Shown: positions 41,492 to 64,000 of the stretch, piece after piece
How the letters are laid out: each line of letters opens with the position of its first letter
How positions within the stretch are numbered: position 1 is the first letter of the stretch
Assembly: GCF_000239775.1 (NCBI RefSeq)
Contig: NZ_CAFI01000439.1
Location: 37,971 to 101,970 of the forward strand
DNA length: 64,000 nucleotides
DNA from: Bradyrhizobium sp. ORS 375
Lineage (GTDB): Bacteria; Pseudomonadota; Alphaproteobacteria; Rhizobiales; Xanthobacteraceae
Direction of reading: 5' to 3'
Notes under the pieces: generated by a model
What the model was told of the DNA's origin: nothing
Database searches by the model: none
What the model saw: only the letters and a program-made list of their open reading frames with translations
Position numbers and translations under genes: made by a program

Positions 41492-42469
41492 TCACGACGC
41501 TGGACGGCGCGTCTTCATGTCCAGCCAGACGGCGATGATGACGATAATCCCGGTGACGAGCGGCTGCCAGTTGGCATTGATCGACAGCAGATTCATGCCA
41601 TTGAGCACCAGCGTCAGGATGAGCGAGCCGACGAAAGTGCCGAAGATGGTGCCGACGCCGCCAAACAGCGAGGTGCCGCCGATCAGCACGGCCGCGATCG
41701 CCGGCAAGGTCAGGCTCTCGCCGATATCGGCCTCGGCCGAGTTGAGCCGCGACAGGAAGATGATGGAAGCCAGCCCTGCCATGGTGCCCGAGACGGTGTA
41801 GACCAGCAGCAGCCGGCGGCTGACGGGAATGCCTGACAGACGCGCGGCGACGGGGTTCGCACCGATCGCATAAATCTCCTGGCCCCAGACGGTGCGATGC
41901 GCGAACAGCGAGCCGATCGCGAGGAACACCAGCAGCAGATAGACCGGGATTGGCAGGCCGAGGAAATAGCCGCTGCCGATCAGGCGGAAACCGGCAGGGA
42001 AGCCGTGGATCGTCTCACCAGCCATGTACCAGTAGGTCACCCCGTTCAGCACCCACAGCATGCCATAGGTCGCGATGAAGGATGGAATGCGCATCGCGGT
42101 CACCATGACGCCGTTCATCAATCCCACGGCGCCGCCGGCCAGCAGGCCGGTGAGGATGCCGAGCGTCGGCGAACCGGTCTGATGGATCACCATGCCTGCG
42201 AGGCACGCCGACAAAGCGACATTGGCGCCGACCGACAGATCGAGCCCGGCCGTCAGCACGACGAGCGTCAGGCCGGATGCGATGAAGAACGTCAGGCTCG
42301 CCTGTCTCAGCACGTTCAGGATGTTGCCAAGGTTCAGGAATGAATCGCTGAGGATGCTCAGGACGGCGCAGATCAGGAATGCGGCCAGCAGCCGATAGAA
42401 CAATTGCATCGCGTTCTGCGACAGGAACGACCAGTGCGGCCGCGGCGTGTCCTTGGCAAGTTCGCTCAT
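41492..42469 (-). CDS. Ribose-type ABC permease 2
   Basis: This 325-residue RbsC-like membrane protein has about ten hydrophobic segments, the SGLTLVVLTAGLDLSVGANVALSA motif and the GGTSLFGGVGTIFGTFVGSLIL signature near the end. It overlaps the first permease gene by four bases (ATGA). Two non-identical RbsC-like permeases imply a heterodimeric channel; the classic ribose system uses a homodimer. Confidence 0.93.
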   Translation of the reverse strand: MSELAKDTPRPHWSFLSQNAMQLFYRLLAAFLICAVLSILSDSFLNLGNILNVLRQASLTFFIASGLTLVVLTAGLDLSVGANVALSACLAGMVIHQTGSPTLGILTGLLAGGAVGLMNGVMVTAMRIPSFIATYGMLWVLNGVTYWYMAGETIHGFPAGFRLIGSGYFLGLPIPVYLLLVFLAIGSLFAHRTVWGQEIYAIGANPVAARLSGIPVSRRLLLVYTVSGTMAGLASIIFLSRLNSAEADIGESLTLPAIAAVLIGGTSLFGGVGTIFGTFVGSLILTLVLNGMNLLSINANWQPLVTGIIVIIAVWLDMKTRRPAS

Positions 42470-43419
42470 GCCCGGCTCCGCAGTCCGTCGAGGAACATCG
42501 CAAGGATCACGAGAAGGCCGACGCTCGCGACCTGGACCGAGGATGGCAGCGAGACCAGATTGAGCCCGTTGCGCAGAACGCCCACGGCGAGGACGCCGAG
42601 CACGGTGCCGAGCAGCCAGCCGTTGCCGCGCTCGAACGAGGTGCCGCCGACCGCGACCGCAGCGATCGCGTCGAATTCGAGTCCGAGCCCTGCGGTCGGA
42701 TGTCCCGAATTCATCCGCGCCGTCATCAACAGGCCGGCGACGCCGGCCATCATGCCGCCGATGGCGTAGACCGCGATCAGCAGCCGGTTGGGCGACAAGC
42801 CCGCATAGCGGAGCGCCTCGCGATTGCCGCCGAGCGCGAAAACATAGGTGCCGAAGCGGGTGTGGTAGAGCAGGGCGTGAAAGATGCAGTAGCTCGCGAC
42901 GCCCATGAGGATCGGCACGGGAACGCCCAGGAGCTGAGCGGAGTAGATGTCGCGCACGCTGTGGGGAATGCCGACCACGCTTTGGCCGTCGCTGACGATC
43001 AGCGACAGGCCATGCGCCATGCCGAGTGTGGCGAGCGTCGCCACGAAAGGCGGGATCTTTGCGATCGCCACCAGCCAGCCATTGGCGAGGCCGAAGAGCG
43101 TTCCGACCAGCACGGCGGCGCCAAGGCCGAGCAGCATCGATTTGGTCGCGAGCGAGACGATGGCAACGCATAGCGACGTCAAGGTGAGCACCGCGCCCAT
43201 CGACAGGTCGATCCCCTCGGTCATGATGATCAGGGTCATCGGCAGCGCCAGCATGATCAGGATCGTCGACTGCACAAGCACGTTGGCAAGGTTGGCAGCG
43301 GACAGAAAGCCCGGCGCGATGGTGCCGAACAGCCCGATCAGCAGGACAAGGACGATCGCCACGCCCGGCAGGCGCCGTACGGCTCGGATCGGGCCGATGA
43401 CGACGGCATCACTCATCAT
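42466..43419 (-). CDS. Ribose-type ABC permease 1
   Basis: This 317-residue RbsC-like membrane protein has LPMTLIIMTEGIDLSMGAVLTLTSL and VGGTSFERGNGWLLGTVLGVLAVGVLRNGLNL. Start is one of two adjacent ATG codons (43419 or 43416). It overlaps the ATPase gene by 11 bases and the second permease by four, so all three are probably translationally coupled. Confidence 0.93.
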   Translation of the reverse strand: MMSDAVVIGPIRAVRRLPGVAIVLVLLIGLFGTIAPGFLSAANLANVLVQSTILIMLALPMTLIIMTEGIDLSMGAVLTLTSLCVAIVSLATKSMLLGLGAAVLVGTLFGLANGWLVAIAKIPPFVATLATLGMAHGLSLIVSDGQSVVGIPHSVRDIYSAQLLGVPVPILMGVASYCIFHALLYHTRFGTYVFALGGNREALRYAGLSPNRLLIAVYAIGGMMAGVAGLLMTARMNSGHPTAGLGLEFDAIAAVAVGGTSFERGNGWLLGTVLGVLAVGVLRNGLNLVSLPSSVQVASVGLLVILAMFLDGLRSRA

Positions 43420-44932
43420 GCATCCCCAGTCGCACGATATTCTCCTCGGTCAATTCGCTCCGCGTCAGGTGCCCGGCGATGCGGCCGTCGCGCATGACAT
43501 AGGCGCGGTCGCAGACATGACAGATCTCGATCTGTTCGGAGGAGATCATCAGCGCCGCGGCCCCTTCGGCGACGAGCCGGTCGATCAGCGCAAAGATCTC
43601 CGACTTGGCGCCGACGTCGATGCCGCGGGTCGGCTCGTCGAAGATGAACAGCTTGGCGCCGGCCGCCAGCCATTTGCCGATCACCACCTTCTGCTGATTT
43701 CCGCCTGAAAGGAGACCGACAGCCTGCCGCGCGGATGGCGTTGCGATGCGCAATTGCCGGATCAGCCCGTCCGCCGTGCGCTGTGCGTCGGACGGATCAT
43801 ACAGCCTGCGCGGAAACAGCTTGTTGAGCGCAGCGACCACGAGATTGTCGCCCACCGAGCGCAGCAGCGCGAGGCCCTCGCTCTTGCGGCTCTCGGGGAT
43901 TAGTGCGATGCCGCGCCGGGCGGCGACATCAGGTTCACCGGCGATCGGCTTGCCGTCGAAGATGATTTCGCCTTCGCTGACGGGATCGGCACCGAAGATC
44001 GCGCGCGCCACTTCGGTTCGGCCGGATCCGACGAGGCCGCACAGGCCCACGATCTCGCCGCGCCGCACCTCGATGTCGATGTCGGAGATTCCCGTCGCCG
44101 CGCTCAGACCCTTGACCTGCAGCACGACCTCGCCCGGTCGTTCGGCGAAATGACGCGGATAGCTCATGTCGACGTTGCGGCCGACCATCATGCGCACCAG
44201 GTGATCGGGCGTGACGTCGGCGGGCCGAAGCTGGTCGATGCGACGGCCGTCGCGCAGCACAGTGATGCGGTCGCCGATGGCGAACACCTCGGCCATGCGA
44301 TGTGAGATGTAGACGATCGCGACACCGTCCGCCTTCAACCGCCCGATCAGCGCGAACAACAGGTCGGCCTCGCGGTCGGACAGCGCCGCGGTCGGCTCGT
44401 CCATCACCAGGATGCGCGCGTCCTGGCTGATCGCCTTCGCAATCTCGACCATCTGCTGCTGCGCAACGCCGAGCGTGTCCACGACCACCGACGGATCGAT
44501 CTCGAAGCCGATACTGTCAAGCACGCGCTTGGCGTCGCGAAGAATCCTGCGCCGGTCGATGATGCCGGGCCAGCGGCCTTTCGGCTCGCGACCGAGAAAG
44601 ATGTTCTGTGCGATATCGAGGAACGGAACCAGCGAGAATTCCTGGAAGATGACGGCGATGCCAAGCTTTCGAGCCTCGGCCGTCGAGGAGACGTCAACTT
44701 TCTCGCCCTTGTAGTAGACCTCGCCCGCATCGGCGCTGTAGGCGCCGCACAGGATCTTCATCAGGCTGGATTTGCCGGCGCCGTTCTCGCCCAGCAGCAT
44801 GTGCACTTCGCCCGGGTAAACGGCAAACGACACGTCGTCCAGCGCCTTGACGCCGGGAAATTGCTTGCTGATGCCGCGCAGTTCGAGCAGCGGCGCAGGC
44901 GGTGCTGCCGTGATCTCCGCAGAGTCGCTCAT
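43409..44932 (-). CDS. Ribose-type ABC ATPase with two nucleotide-binding domains
   Basis: This 507-residue RbsA/MglA-type protein has two fused ATPase domains. The first has Walker A GENGAGKSS, the FQEFSLVPFLDIAQNIFLG block and Walker B ILVMDEPTAALS. The second has the usual degenerate Walker A GLVGSGRTE, signature LLSGGNQQKVVIGKWL and FIFDEPTRGIDVGAK. Length and layout are normal for sugar importers. The ATG at 44932 overlaps the stop of the upstream FAD-linked dehydrogenase by four bases. Confidence 0.95.
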   Translation of the reverse strand: MSDSAEITAAPPAPLLELRGISKQFPGVKALDDVSFAVYPGEVHMLLGENGAGKSSLMKILCGAYSADAGEVYYKGEKVDVSSTAEARKLGIAVIFQEFSLVPFLDIAQNIFLGREPKGRWPGIIDRRRILRDAKRVLDSIGFEIDPSVVVDTLGVAQQQMVEIAKAISQDARILVMDEPTAALSDREADLLFALIGRLKADGVAIVYISHRMAEVFAIGDRITVLRDGRRIDQLRPADVTPDHLVRMMVGRNVDMSYPRHFAERPGEVVLQVKGLSAATGISDIDIEVRRGEIVGLCGLVGSGRTEVARAIFGADPVSEGEIIFDGKPIAGEPDVAARRGIALIPESRKSEGLALLRSVGDNLVVAALNKLFPRRLYDPSDAQRTADGLIRQLRIATPSARQAVGLLSGGNQQKVVIGKWLAAGAKLFIFDEPTRGIDVGAKSEIFALIDRLVAEGAAALMISSEQIEICHVCDRAYVMRDGRIAGHLTRSELTEENIVRLGMHDE

Positions 44933-46320
44933 GGGTCGGCTCCGGCGAAGATCTTGCCGGGATTCAGCAGGCCGCTTGGATCGAGCGCTGCCTTGACCGA
45001 GCGCATCACGGCGACGGCCTCGCCCAGTTCGTCGGTGAGATAATCGATCTTGCCGAGCCCGACGCCATGCTCTCCGGTGCATGTCCCGTCCATGGCGACG
45101 GCGCGCGCGACCATGCGGCCCTGCAACGCCTTCGCGCCGGCGAGCTCCGACGCGTCGTCCGGGTCGATCAGGATCAGCATATGAAAATTCCCATCGCCGA
45201 CATGACCAACGATCGGTGCAACGAAGCCGTGGCTGTCGGCATCGCGACGTGTTTCCGTCAGGCATTCGGCCAGACGGGAGATGGGGACGCAGACGTCGGT
45301 GATGACGGCGCGGGCGCCGGGGCGCAGCCCGAGCCCGGCGTAGAGCGTGTTGTCCCGCGCGTGCCAGAGCCGGCTGCGATCCTCCGCCGCCTTCGCCCAG
45401 GCGAAGCCGTGGCCGCCGTGCTCGGTCGTGATCGCCTCCGCGATCTGCGCCTGTTCGGCGACGGCCGCCTCCGTGCCGTGAAACTCCAGGAACAGGGTCG
45501 GTGCCTCGGCGTAGCCGAGCCCGGAATAGGCGTTGATGCCGCGCATCATCACCTCGTCGACAAGCTCGATCCGGGCCGCAGGTATCGCCGACTGGATCAG
45601 CGCGATTGCAGCGTCGACGGCGGCGTGCAGGCCCGGGAAGCTGCACGTCGCAGCCGAGATCGCCGGTGGCACGGGATGTAGCTTCAGCGTGATCTCGGTG
45701 ATCACGCCGAGGGTGCCTTCCGCGCCGACGAACAATCGGGTCAGGTCGTAGCCGGCGGCCGATTTGCGCGCACGCTTGGCCGTTCGGATCACCCGGCCGT
45801 CGGCCAAAACAACCTCGAGGGCGAGGACGTTGTCCTTCATCGTGCCATATCGCACTGCCATAGTGCCGGACGCACGCGTCGAGGTCATGCCGCCGATCGA
45901 GGCGTCGGCGCCTGGATCGATCGGGAAGAACAGCCCGGTGTCACGCAACTGCGCATTGAGCTGCTTGCGGGTGATGCCCGGCTGCACGACGACGTCCATG
46001 TCGGAGCCGTGCACGGCCAGCACCTTGTTCATGCGCGCGAAATCGATACATGCGCCGCCGGCCGCAGCAGCGGCGTTGCCCTCGAGCGACGTGCCGGCCC
46101 CGTAAGGCACGATCGGCATGCCGGCGGCTGCGCACAGCCGGACAATTTCGGCGACCTCCGCGGTGGTCTCCGGGAAAACGACGATATCAGGCGCGAGTGC
46201 CGGGTGGTAGGATTCACTGCGACCATGCTGTTCGAGCACGGCACGCGCGACACTGGCACGCGGCCCAATCAATCTCGAAAGCCGCTCGGCCAACGCGCCG
46301 GCGCCATCTCGCACGTGCAT
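44929..46320 (-). CDS. FAD-linked hydroxyacid dehydrogenase (D-lactate/glycolate oxidase type)
   Basis: This 463-residue GlcD/D-lactate-dehydrogenase-like flavoprotein has the PCMH FAD motif VPYGAGTSLEGNA at 72-84, DPGADASIGGMTSTRASGTMAVRYGTMKDNV, VGHVGDGNFHMLI and the C-terminal DGTCTGEHGVGLGK. It oxidises a 2-hydroxy acid to a 2-oxo acid, passing electrons to quinone or cytochrome. The ATG at 46320 follows a strong GGGAGG site. First in the ribose-type importer operon, it suggests that the cargo is, or becomes, a hydroxy acid such as an aldonate. Confidence 0.93.
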   Translation of the reverse strand: MHVRDGAGALAERLSRLIGPRASVARAVLEQHGRSESYHPALAPDIVVFPETTAEVAEIVRLCAAAGMPIVPYGAGTSLEGNAAAAAGGACIDFARMNKVLAVHGSDMDVVVQPGITRKQLNAQLRDTGLFFPIDPGADASIGGMTSTRASGTMAVRYGTMKDNVLALEVVLADGRVIRTAKRARKSAAGYDLTRLFVGAEGTLGVITEITLKLHPVPPAISAATCSFPGLHAAVDAAIALIQSAIPAARIELVDEVMMRGINAYSGLGYAEAPTLFLEFHGTEAAVAEQAQIAEAITTEHGGHGFAWAKAAEDRSRLWHARDNTLYAGLGLRPGARAVITDVCVPISRLAECLTETRRDADSHGFVAPIVGHVGDGNFHMLILIDPDDASELAGAKALQGRMVARAVAMDGTCTGEHGVGLGKIDYLTDELGEAVAVMRSVKAALDPSGLLNPGKIFAGADP

Positions 46321-47352
46321 CAATCCTCCCCGCCGCTCCCCCGATGGCAACTGGGACTCTTTGCGGTCCTCTCGTCGATCGTTCGGCTCGAACCGGTGGC
46401 ACCTCGTCGGCGAGCCTGTCGCGTCCGTCCACACGGTGAGCATCGGCATCCTTCATCATTCGGCGATGTCGCGCAAGGGCTGTGCGGCACGTGCGTGTGT
46501 TGCCTCGTTCGCGGCCGCCGGCAGCAATCGCACGCCCCGTCGGACGTCGTGATGCCGCCGTGCCGAAAGTCACGGAAGACGATGCTGCGCCTCGCATCTC
46601 CTGCAGTCTCAGAAATTTTCTGTTTCTGAGAATTGATGGCTAATTTGCGGGGGCCCCGCTTCGAGGGTGCAAGAAGTCGCAATCGGCCGACGCTTGCGCT
46701 TTCTGGAACGCTTCGAAGAATTAGCAGCGACGCAATTGTCGCTGTAGCGCCAATCCTTTCAGAAGATCTGGCCGGCAGATTTGTCGCTCGTTAGACGGGT
46801 TCTATCCGTTAAGACACTATCCTCAAATACCTATGTGTTAGGAGCCCCGAAGCGCCAAGTCCGAATAGCGAGGCATCGAAATGGATCGTTGCGCGGAGGT
46901 GGTGAAACGTCGGCCTGACGATGTCGAAGTCTTGTCCGCTCGATTGGCGTGAGTCGAGGCGGGCACCAAGCTCGAGCGGCGTCATCAAGCTGGAAGCGCC
47001 TCAAGAGAATCTGTTGCGGACGACGGTAGACTCACGAGAAGTCAAACTAATCGGAAGGCCGCTTTGGCATGCGTGTGACCACACGAAAAGCAAGAACAAG
47101 CCATAATTGTTAGTTGTTAAAACTTGATCTGTCGCGCAATTCGCCCCTTCGCGTTGCGATTGCGATCGGCTTCGGTGCAGCCATCAAAGCTCGCGCCTTT
47201 TCAAAATCGCCATACATCCTGATGTTGTGCTGGCAGTATAGCGTCACCTTGGAGAGATTAAAAACTTTGAACGGCGGTATCCTTTTGACTGTCATTCTCA
47301 GCTGCATTACTCGTAGTTCATCGCGGTTGACCGTTAGTAGGAGTAGCTGGAC
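46321..47352. other. Long AT-richer intergenic region before the NRPS cluster
   Basis: About 1030 bases separate the divergent FAD-dehydrogenase operon and the MbtH gene. From about 46600 it is visibly richer in A+T than its surroundings. A 61-codon frame at 46921-47106 has a weak start and no recognisable product. It contains the inverted repeat at 46608-46630 and must hold promoters for both units. Its composition could reflect acquisition of the NRPS cluster or a long regulated leader. Confidence 0.55.
46608..46630. promoter_or_regulatory. Overlapping inverted repeat, candidate operator
   Basis: CTCAGAAA (46608-46615) and TTTCTGAG (46623-46630) are perfect 8-bp arms with a 7-base spacer; inside, CAGAAA-T-TTTCTG is a second, overlapping palindrome. 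The AGAA-N3-TTCT core resembles the centre of iron control elements bound by Irr as I recall them, but the outer bases do not match. It lies about 290 bases upstream of the FAD dehydrogenase and about 720 upstream of MbtH. Confidence 0.4.
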
Positions 47353-47583
47353 ATGATGGTCTTCGACAGAGACGATGTGACGTTCGCCGTCGTCGTGAAT
47401 CATGAAGAGCAGTATTCGATCTGGCCGACCTTCAAGGACATTCCCAATGGGTGGACGGCCGTTGGAGTCACCGGCAGCAAGAAGGAATGCCTGGATCACA
47501 TCGAGCGGGTCTGGACGGACATGCGGCCGCTCTCGCTGCGCAAATTCATGCAGGAAGAGTCTCAGGCATCAGCTCAATCCTGA
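47353..47583 (+). CDS. MbtH-like NRPS adenylation chaperone
   Basis: This 76-residue protein carries the whole MbtH signature: [41 protein letters not shown]. MbtH proteins bind adenylation domains and are often needed for their solubility or activity. The start is one of two adjacent ATG codons after AGGAG. It leads the NRPS gene run, 20 bases before the thioesterase gene. Confidence 0.96.
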   Translation: MMVFDRDDVTFAVVVNHEEQYSIWPTFKDIPNGWTAVGVTGSKKECLDHIERVWTDMRPLSLRKFMQEESQASAQS

Positions 47584-47603
47584 CCTCGGGGAGGCTGACT
47601 GAG

Positions 47604-48329
47604 ATGCGGCTGATCTGTTTTCCTTACGCTGGAGGCAGCGCGATGATCTATGCGCGCTGGAGGCGTCTCCTGCCCTCCTGGATCGACGTGATGCCTTTGG
47701 AGTTGCCCGGTCGCGGCGCGCGTCTGGCTGAGCCGCTGCACACCGACTTGGCCGGATTGGCAGACCAGCTTGCGGCCGAGCTGACCGACACCGCATGGAC
47801 GCCTTACGCGCTGTTCGGGCACAGTCTCGGTGGATTGATTGCCTTCGAGGTCGGGCACGGATTGCGGGCGCGCGGCGCGCCGAGTCCGTCGATGCTGGTG
47901 GTCTCCGGAACGGAGGCGCCGGCTATGCGTGACGGCAGCCGTTGGCGGGAGCCGCTCGGCGATGATGCGCTTCGCGGCGAGTTGACGAGATTGAAGGGGA
48001 CGCCGCCGGAAGCCTTGGACAGCCCGGAGATCATGAGCCATGCCCTTCCGATCCTGCGGGCCGATTTCCTGATGTGTGGCAACTACGTCCCCCGGCGACG
48101 GAAGCCGCTGTGCTGTCCGATCCAGGTTTTCGGCGGCGATACGGACGAGACGCGCCCGGAGGCCCTCGATGCATGGCGTGACGAGACCTCGGCGTCCTTC
48201 GGCTGCGATATATTTCGAGGGGATCATTTTTTCATTCACGCGCGGCAGTCCGAACTGGTGAACCGCATCGCCGCGCTGTTGGCTGGTCAAAGCTCGCGCC
48301 AATATTCCGCCGTCGGCGCGGGGCCGTAG
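47604..48329 (+). CDS. Type II thioesterase (editing, NRPS-associated)
   Basis: This 241-residue alpha/beta hydrolase of the GrsT/TesA type begins MRLICFPYAGGSAMIYARW and has nucleophile Ser74 in FGHSLGG, Asp at 179 or 181 in GGDTDE, and His208 in RGDHFF. Such enzymes clear misloaded carrier proteins on NRPS lines. The ATG at 47604 follows GGGGAGG. Being a free-standing protein, it does not replace the terminal thioesterase expected at the end of the NRPS line, which lies beyond the window. Confidence 0.94.
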   Translation: MRLICFPYAGGSAMIYARWRRLLPSWIDVMPLELPGRGARLAEPLHTDLAGLADQLAAELTDTAWTPYALFGHSLGGLIAFEVGHGLRARGAPSPSMLVVSGTEAPAMRDGSRWREPLGDDALRGELTRLKGTPPEALDSPEIMSHALPILRADFLMCGNYVPRRRKPLCCPIQVFGGDTDETRPEALDAWRDETSASFGCDIFRGDHFFIHARQSELVNRIAALLAGQSSRQYSAVGAGP

Positions 48330-48406
48330 GCGACGGAACGGGCCGGCCACATCGTCGCGGTGAAGACAAGCTGATGCCAATCTCTGGGTTGGGAGCAGGA
48401 TGAATC

Positions 48407-49369
48407 ATGATCAAAGTGCAACTTAAAATAGACAACGAGTCGCTCCCCTTCCTTCTGCGCGCCAGCCGCAAGCAGCAGTCACTGATTGATGCGGTCAGTG
48501 AGCTGGGCGGCATGATCGAGAAGCAACTCCTCGCGAGCGGCGGGATTCTGTTTCGCGACTTTCACCTCGACGGCGCCGAAGCTTTCAGACGCTTCGCCGC
48601 AAGCTTTGGGCACCCTTTGCTCAGCTACGAGTTCGGCTCGACGCCGCGCACGCTGGTCAGCTCCGGGGTCTACACGTCGACGGAGTATCCGCCGCATCAA
48701 AGCATTCCGCTGCACAATGAGCAGGCCTATACCCGCGATTGGCCGCTGAAGATCTGGTTCTATTGCGAGCAGCCAGCTCAGCAGGGTGGCGAGACCCCGG
48801 TCGCCGACAGCAGGCTCATCTACCGCGATATGCCCGCCGCCATCCGGAGCCGGTTTGCGGAGAAGGGCGTCATGTATGTCCGCAACTATGGCAGCGGCCT
48901 CGATGTCGCCTGGCAGGACGTGTTCGGCACGGAATCAAAGGCTGAGGTCGAGGCCTATTGTGCAGCTCATGCCATCGAGTGCGAATGGAAGGACGGCGAT
49001 GAGCTGCGCACCCGCCAGGTGTGCCAGGGCACTGCGGTGCATCCCGTCACCGGGGACGATGTGTGGTTCAACCAGGCGCACCTCTTTCATCTCTCCGGCC
49101 TTGCACCGGAGGTGCGCGAAAGTCTGCTCGACATCGTCGGTGATCCGCTCGAACTGCCACGCAACGCCTACTACGGCGATGGCTCGCCGATCGAGGATGA
49201 GACGCTCGCGGCGGTGCGCGGCGTGCTCGACCGGCACAAGATCGTCTTTCCCTGGCAGGCCGGCGACGTCGTGATGCTCGACAATATGCTGACGGCACAC
49301 GCCCGCGAGCCTTTCAAGGGGCAGCGCCGGGTCATCGTCGCGATGGCCCAAGCCCACGGGCTGCAGTGA
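48407..49369 (+). CDS. SyrP-like Fe(II)/2-oxoglutarate-dependent hydroxylase (TauD family)
   Basis: This 320-residue protein of the TauD/TfdA superfamily has the metal-binding H-x-E of the SyrP branch, His103 and Glu105 in PLHNEQAYTR, a distal His298 in DNMLTAHAREP, and Arg308 in GQRRV, expected to bind 2-oxoglutarate. SyrP hydroxylates carrier-bound aspartate at the beta carbon. Adjacent to an NRPS whose first amino-acid domain reads as Asp, it is best predicted to make beta-hydroxyaspartate on that module. Acting on another residue, such as Phe, cannot be excluded. Confidence 0.9.
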   Translation: MIKVQLKIDNESLPFLLRASRKQQSLIDAVSELGGMIEKQLLASGGILFRDFHLDGAEAFRRFAASFGHPLLSYEFGSTPRTLVSSGVYTSTEYPPHQSIPLHNEQAYTRDWPLKIWFYCEQPAQQGGETPVADSRLIYRDMPAAIRSRFAEKGVMYVRNYGSGLDVAWQDVFGTESKAEVEAYCAAHAIECEWKDGDELRTRQVCQGTAVHPVTGDDVWFNQAHLFHLSGLAPEVRESLLDIVGDPLELPRNAYYGDGSPIEDETLAAVRGVLDRHKIVFPWQAGDVVMLDNMLTAHAREPFKGQRRVIVAMAQAHGLQ

Positions 49370-49423
49370 TCCACGTCGCCGAGCCTGCTCATCGTACGCC
49401 ACGCTGCTATCGGATATCTACAA

Positions 49424-64000
<14,577 letters not shown>

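Noticed and set aside
46921-47106. A 61-codon frame in the region before the NRPS cluster
   Set aside because: Weak start context, no recognisable product, and it lies in an AT-richer region where short frames arise by chance.
47246-47310. Possible FecI- or PvdS-like siderophore promoter before MbtH (TCCTTTT, TTGACT tracts)
   Set aside because: No correctly spaced partner element matched either consensus as I know it.

Overview
The window is high-GC, gene-dense DNA that looks alphaproteobacterial, most like Bradyrhizobium or a close Rhizobiales relative. The grounds are codon and gene style, many ABC importers and small-molecule catabolic operons, and frequent 4-base ATGA stop/start overlaps. 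This is an inference: no rRNA or other taxonomic marker gene is present. I saw no tRNA, rRNA, CRISPR array or intact insertion sequence.

Region 1 (1-10232, all minus strand) is an unusual oxidative/phosphorylating gene set. A MEDS-winged-helix-BTAD regulator is followed by a cytochrome P450, a split PEP-synthase-like pair (ATP-grasp subunit plus phosphohistidine swivel subunit, laid out like phenylphosphate synthase), an HD-domain protein, an aldehyde dehydrogenase, a second homologous HD-domain protein, an SDR dehydrogenase and a [2Fe-2S] ferredoxin. A further gene starts at base 19 and leaves the window. A shared 21-22 base motif lies upstream of the P450 and of that leftmost gene. This is my best candidate for an undescribed catabolic system.

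Region 2 (10233-20481) has a LysR regulator, with a small coupled ORF running into a palindromic repeat, divergent from a ten-gene operon. The operon encodes a ketopantoate-reductase-like protein, a VOC protein, a MaoC hydratase, a class III CoA-transferase, two shikimate/quinate dehydrogenases (one NADP-type, one NAD-type by motif), a polar-amino-acid-type ABC importer and a type II dehydroquinase. This suggests uptake and catabolism of a quinate/shikimate-like cyclic acid. Region 3 (20635-27564) has a TetR regulator and an amidase divergent from a five-gene branched-chain-type ABC importer, with a perfect 12-bp inverted repeat between them.

Region 4 (27565-46320) is a mosaic of small metabolic units. 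It holds a GhrA-type hydroxyacid dehydrogenase, a HAD dehalogenase beside a decayed FAD oxidoreductase, a class III aminotransferase followed by a flavin-monooxygenase remnant, a SAF-domain oxidoreductase, a hybrid sensor kinase, an aldehyde dehydrogenase, a carboxymuconolactone-decarboxylase-like protein with a 3-hydroxyisobutyrate-dehydrogenase-like protein, and a ribose-type ABC importer operon led by a FAD-linked hydroxyacid dehydrogenase.

Region 5 (47353-64000, plus strand, open at the right edge) is a nonribosomal lipopeptide cluster: MbtH protein, type II thioesterase, SyrP-like Fe(II)/2-oxoglutarate hydroxylase, a 3234-residue NRPS (FAAL-PCP-C-A-PCP-E-C-A-PCP) and the start of a second NRPS (C-A-PCP-C-A...). 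Specificity residues read by eye give Asp, Gly and Phe for the first three adenylation domains. A fatty-acyl starter, an Asp module and a SyrP-type hydroxylase together point to a beta-hydroxyaspartate lipopeptide, plausibly an amphiphilic siderophore.
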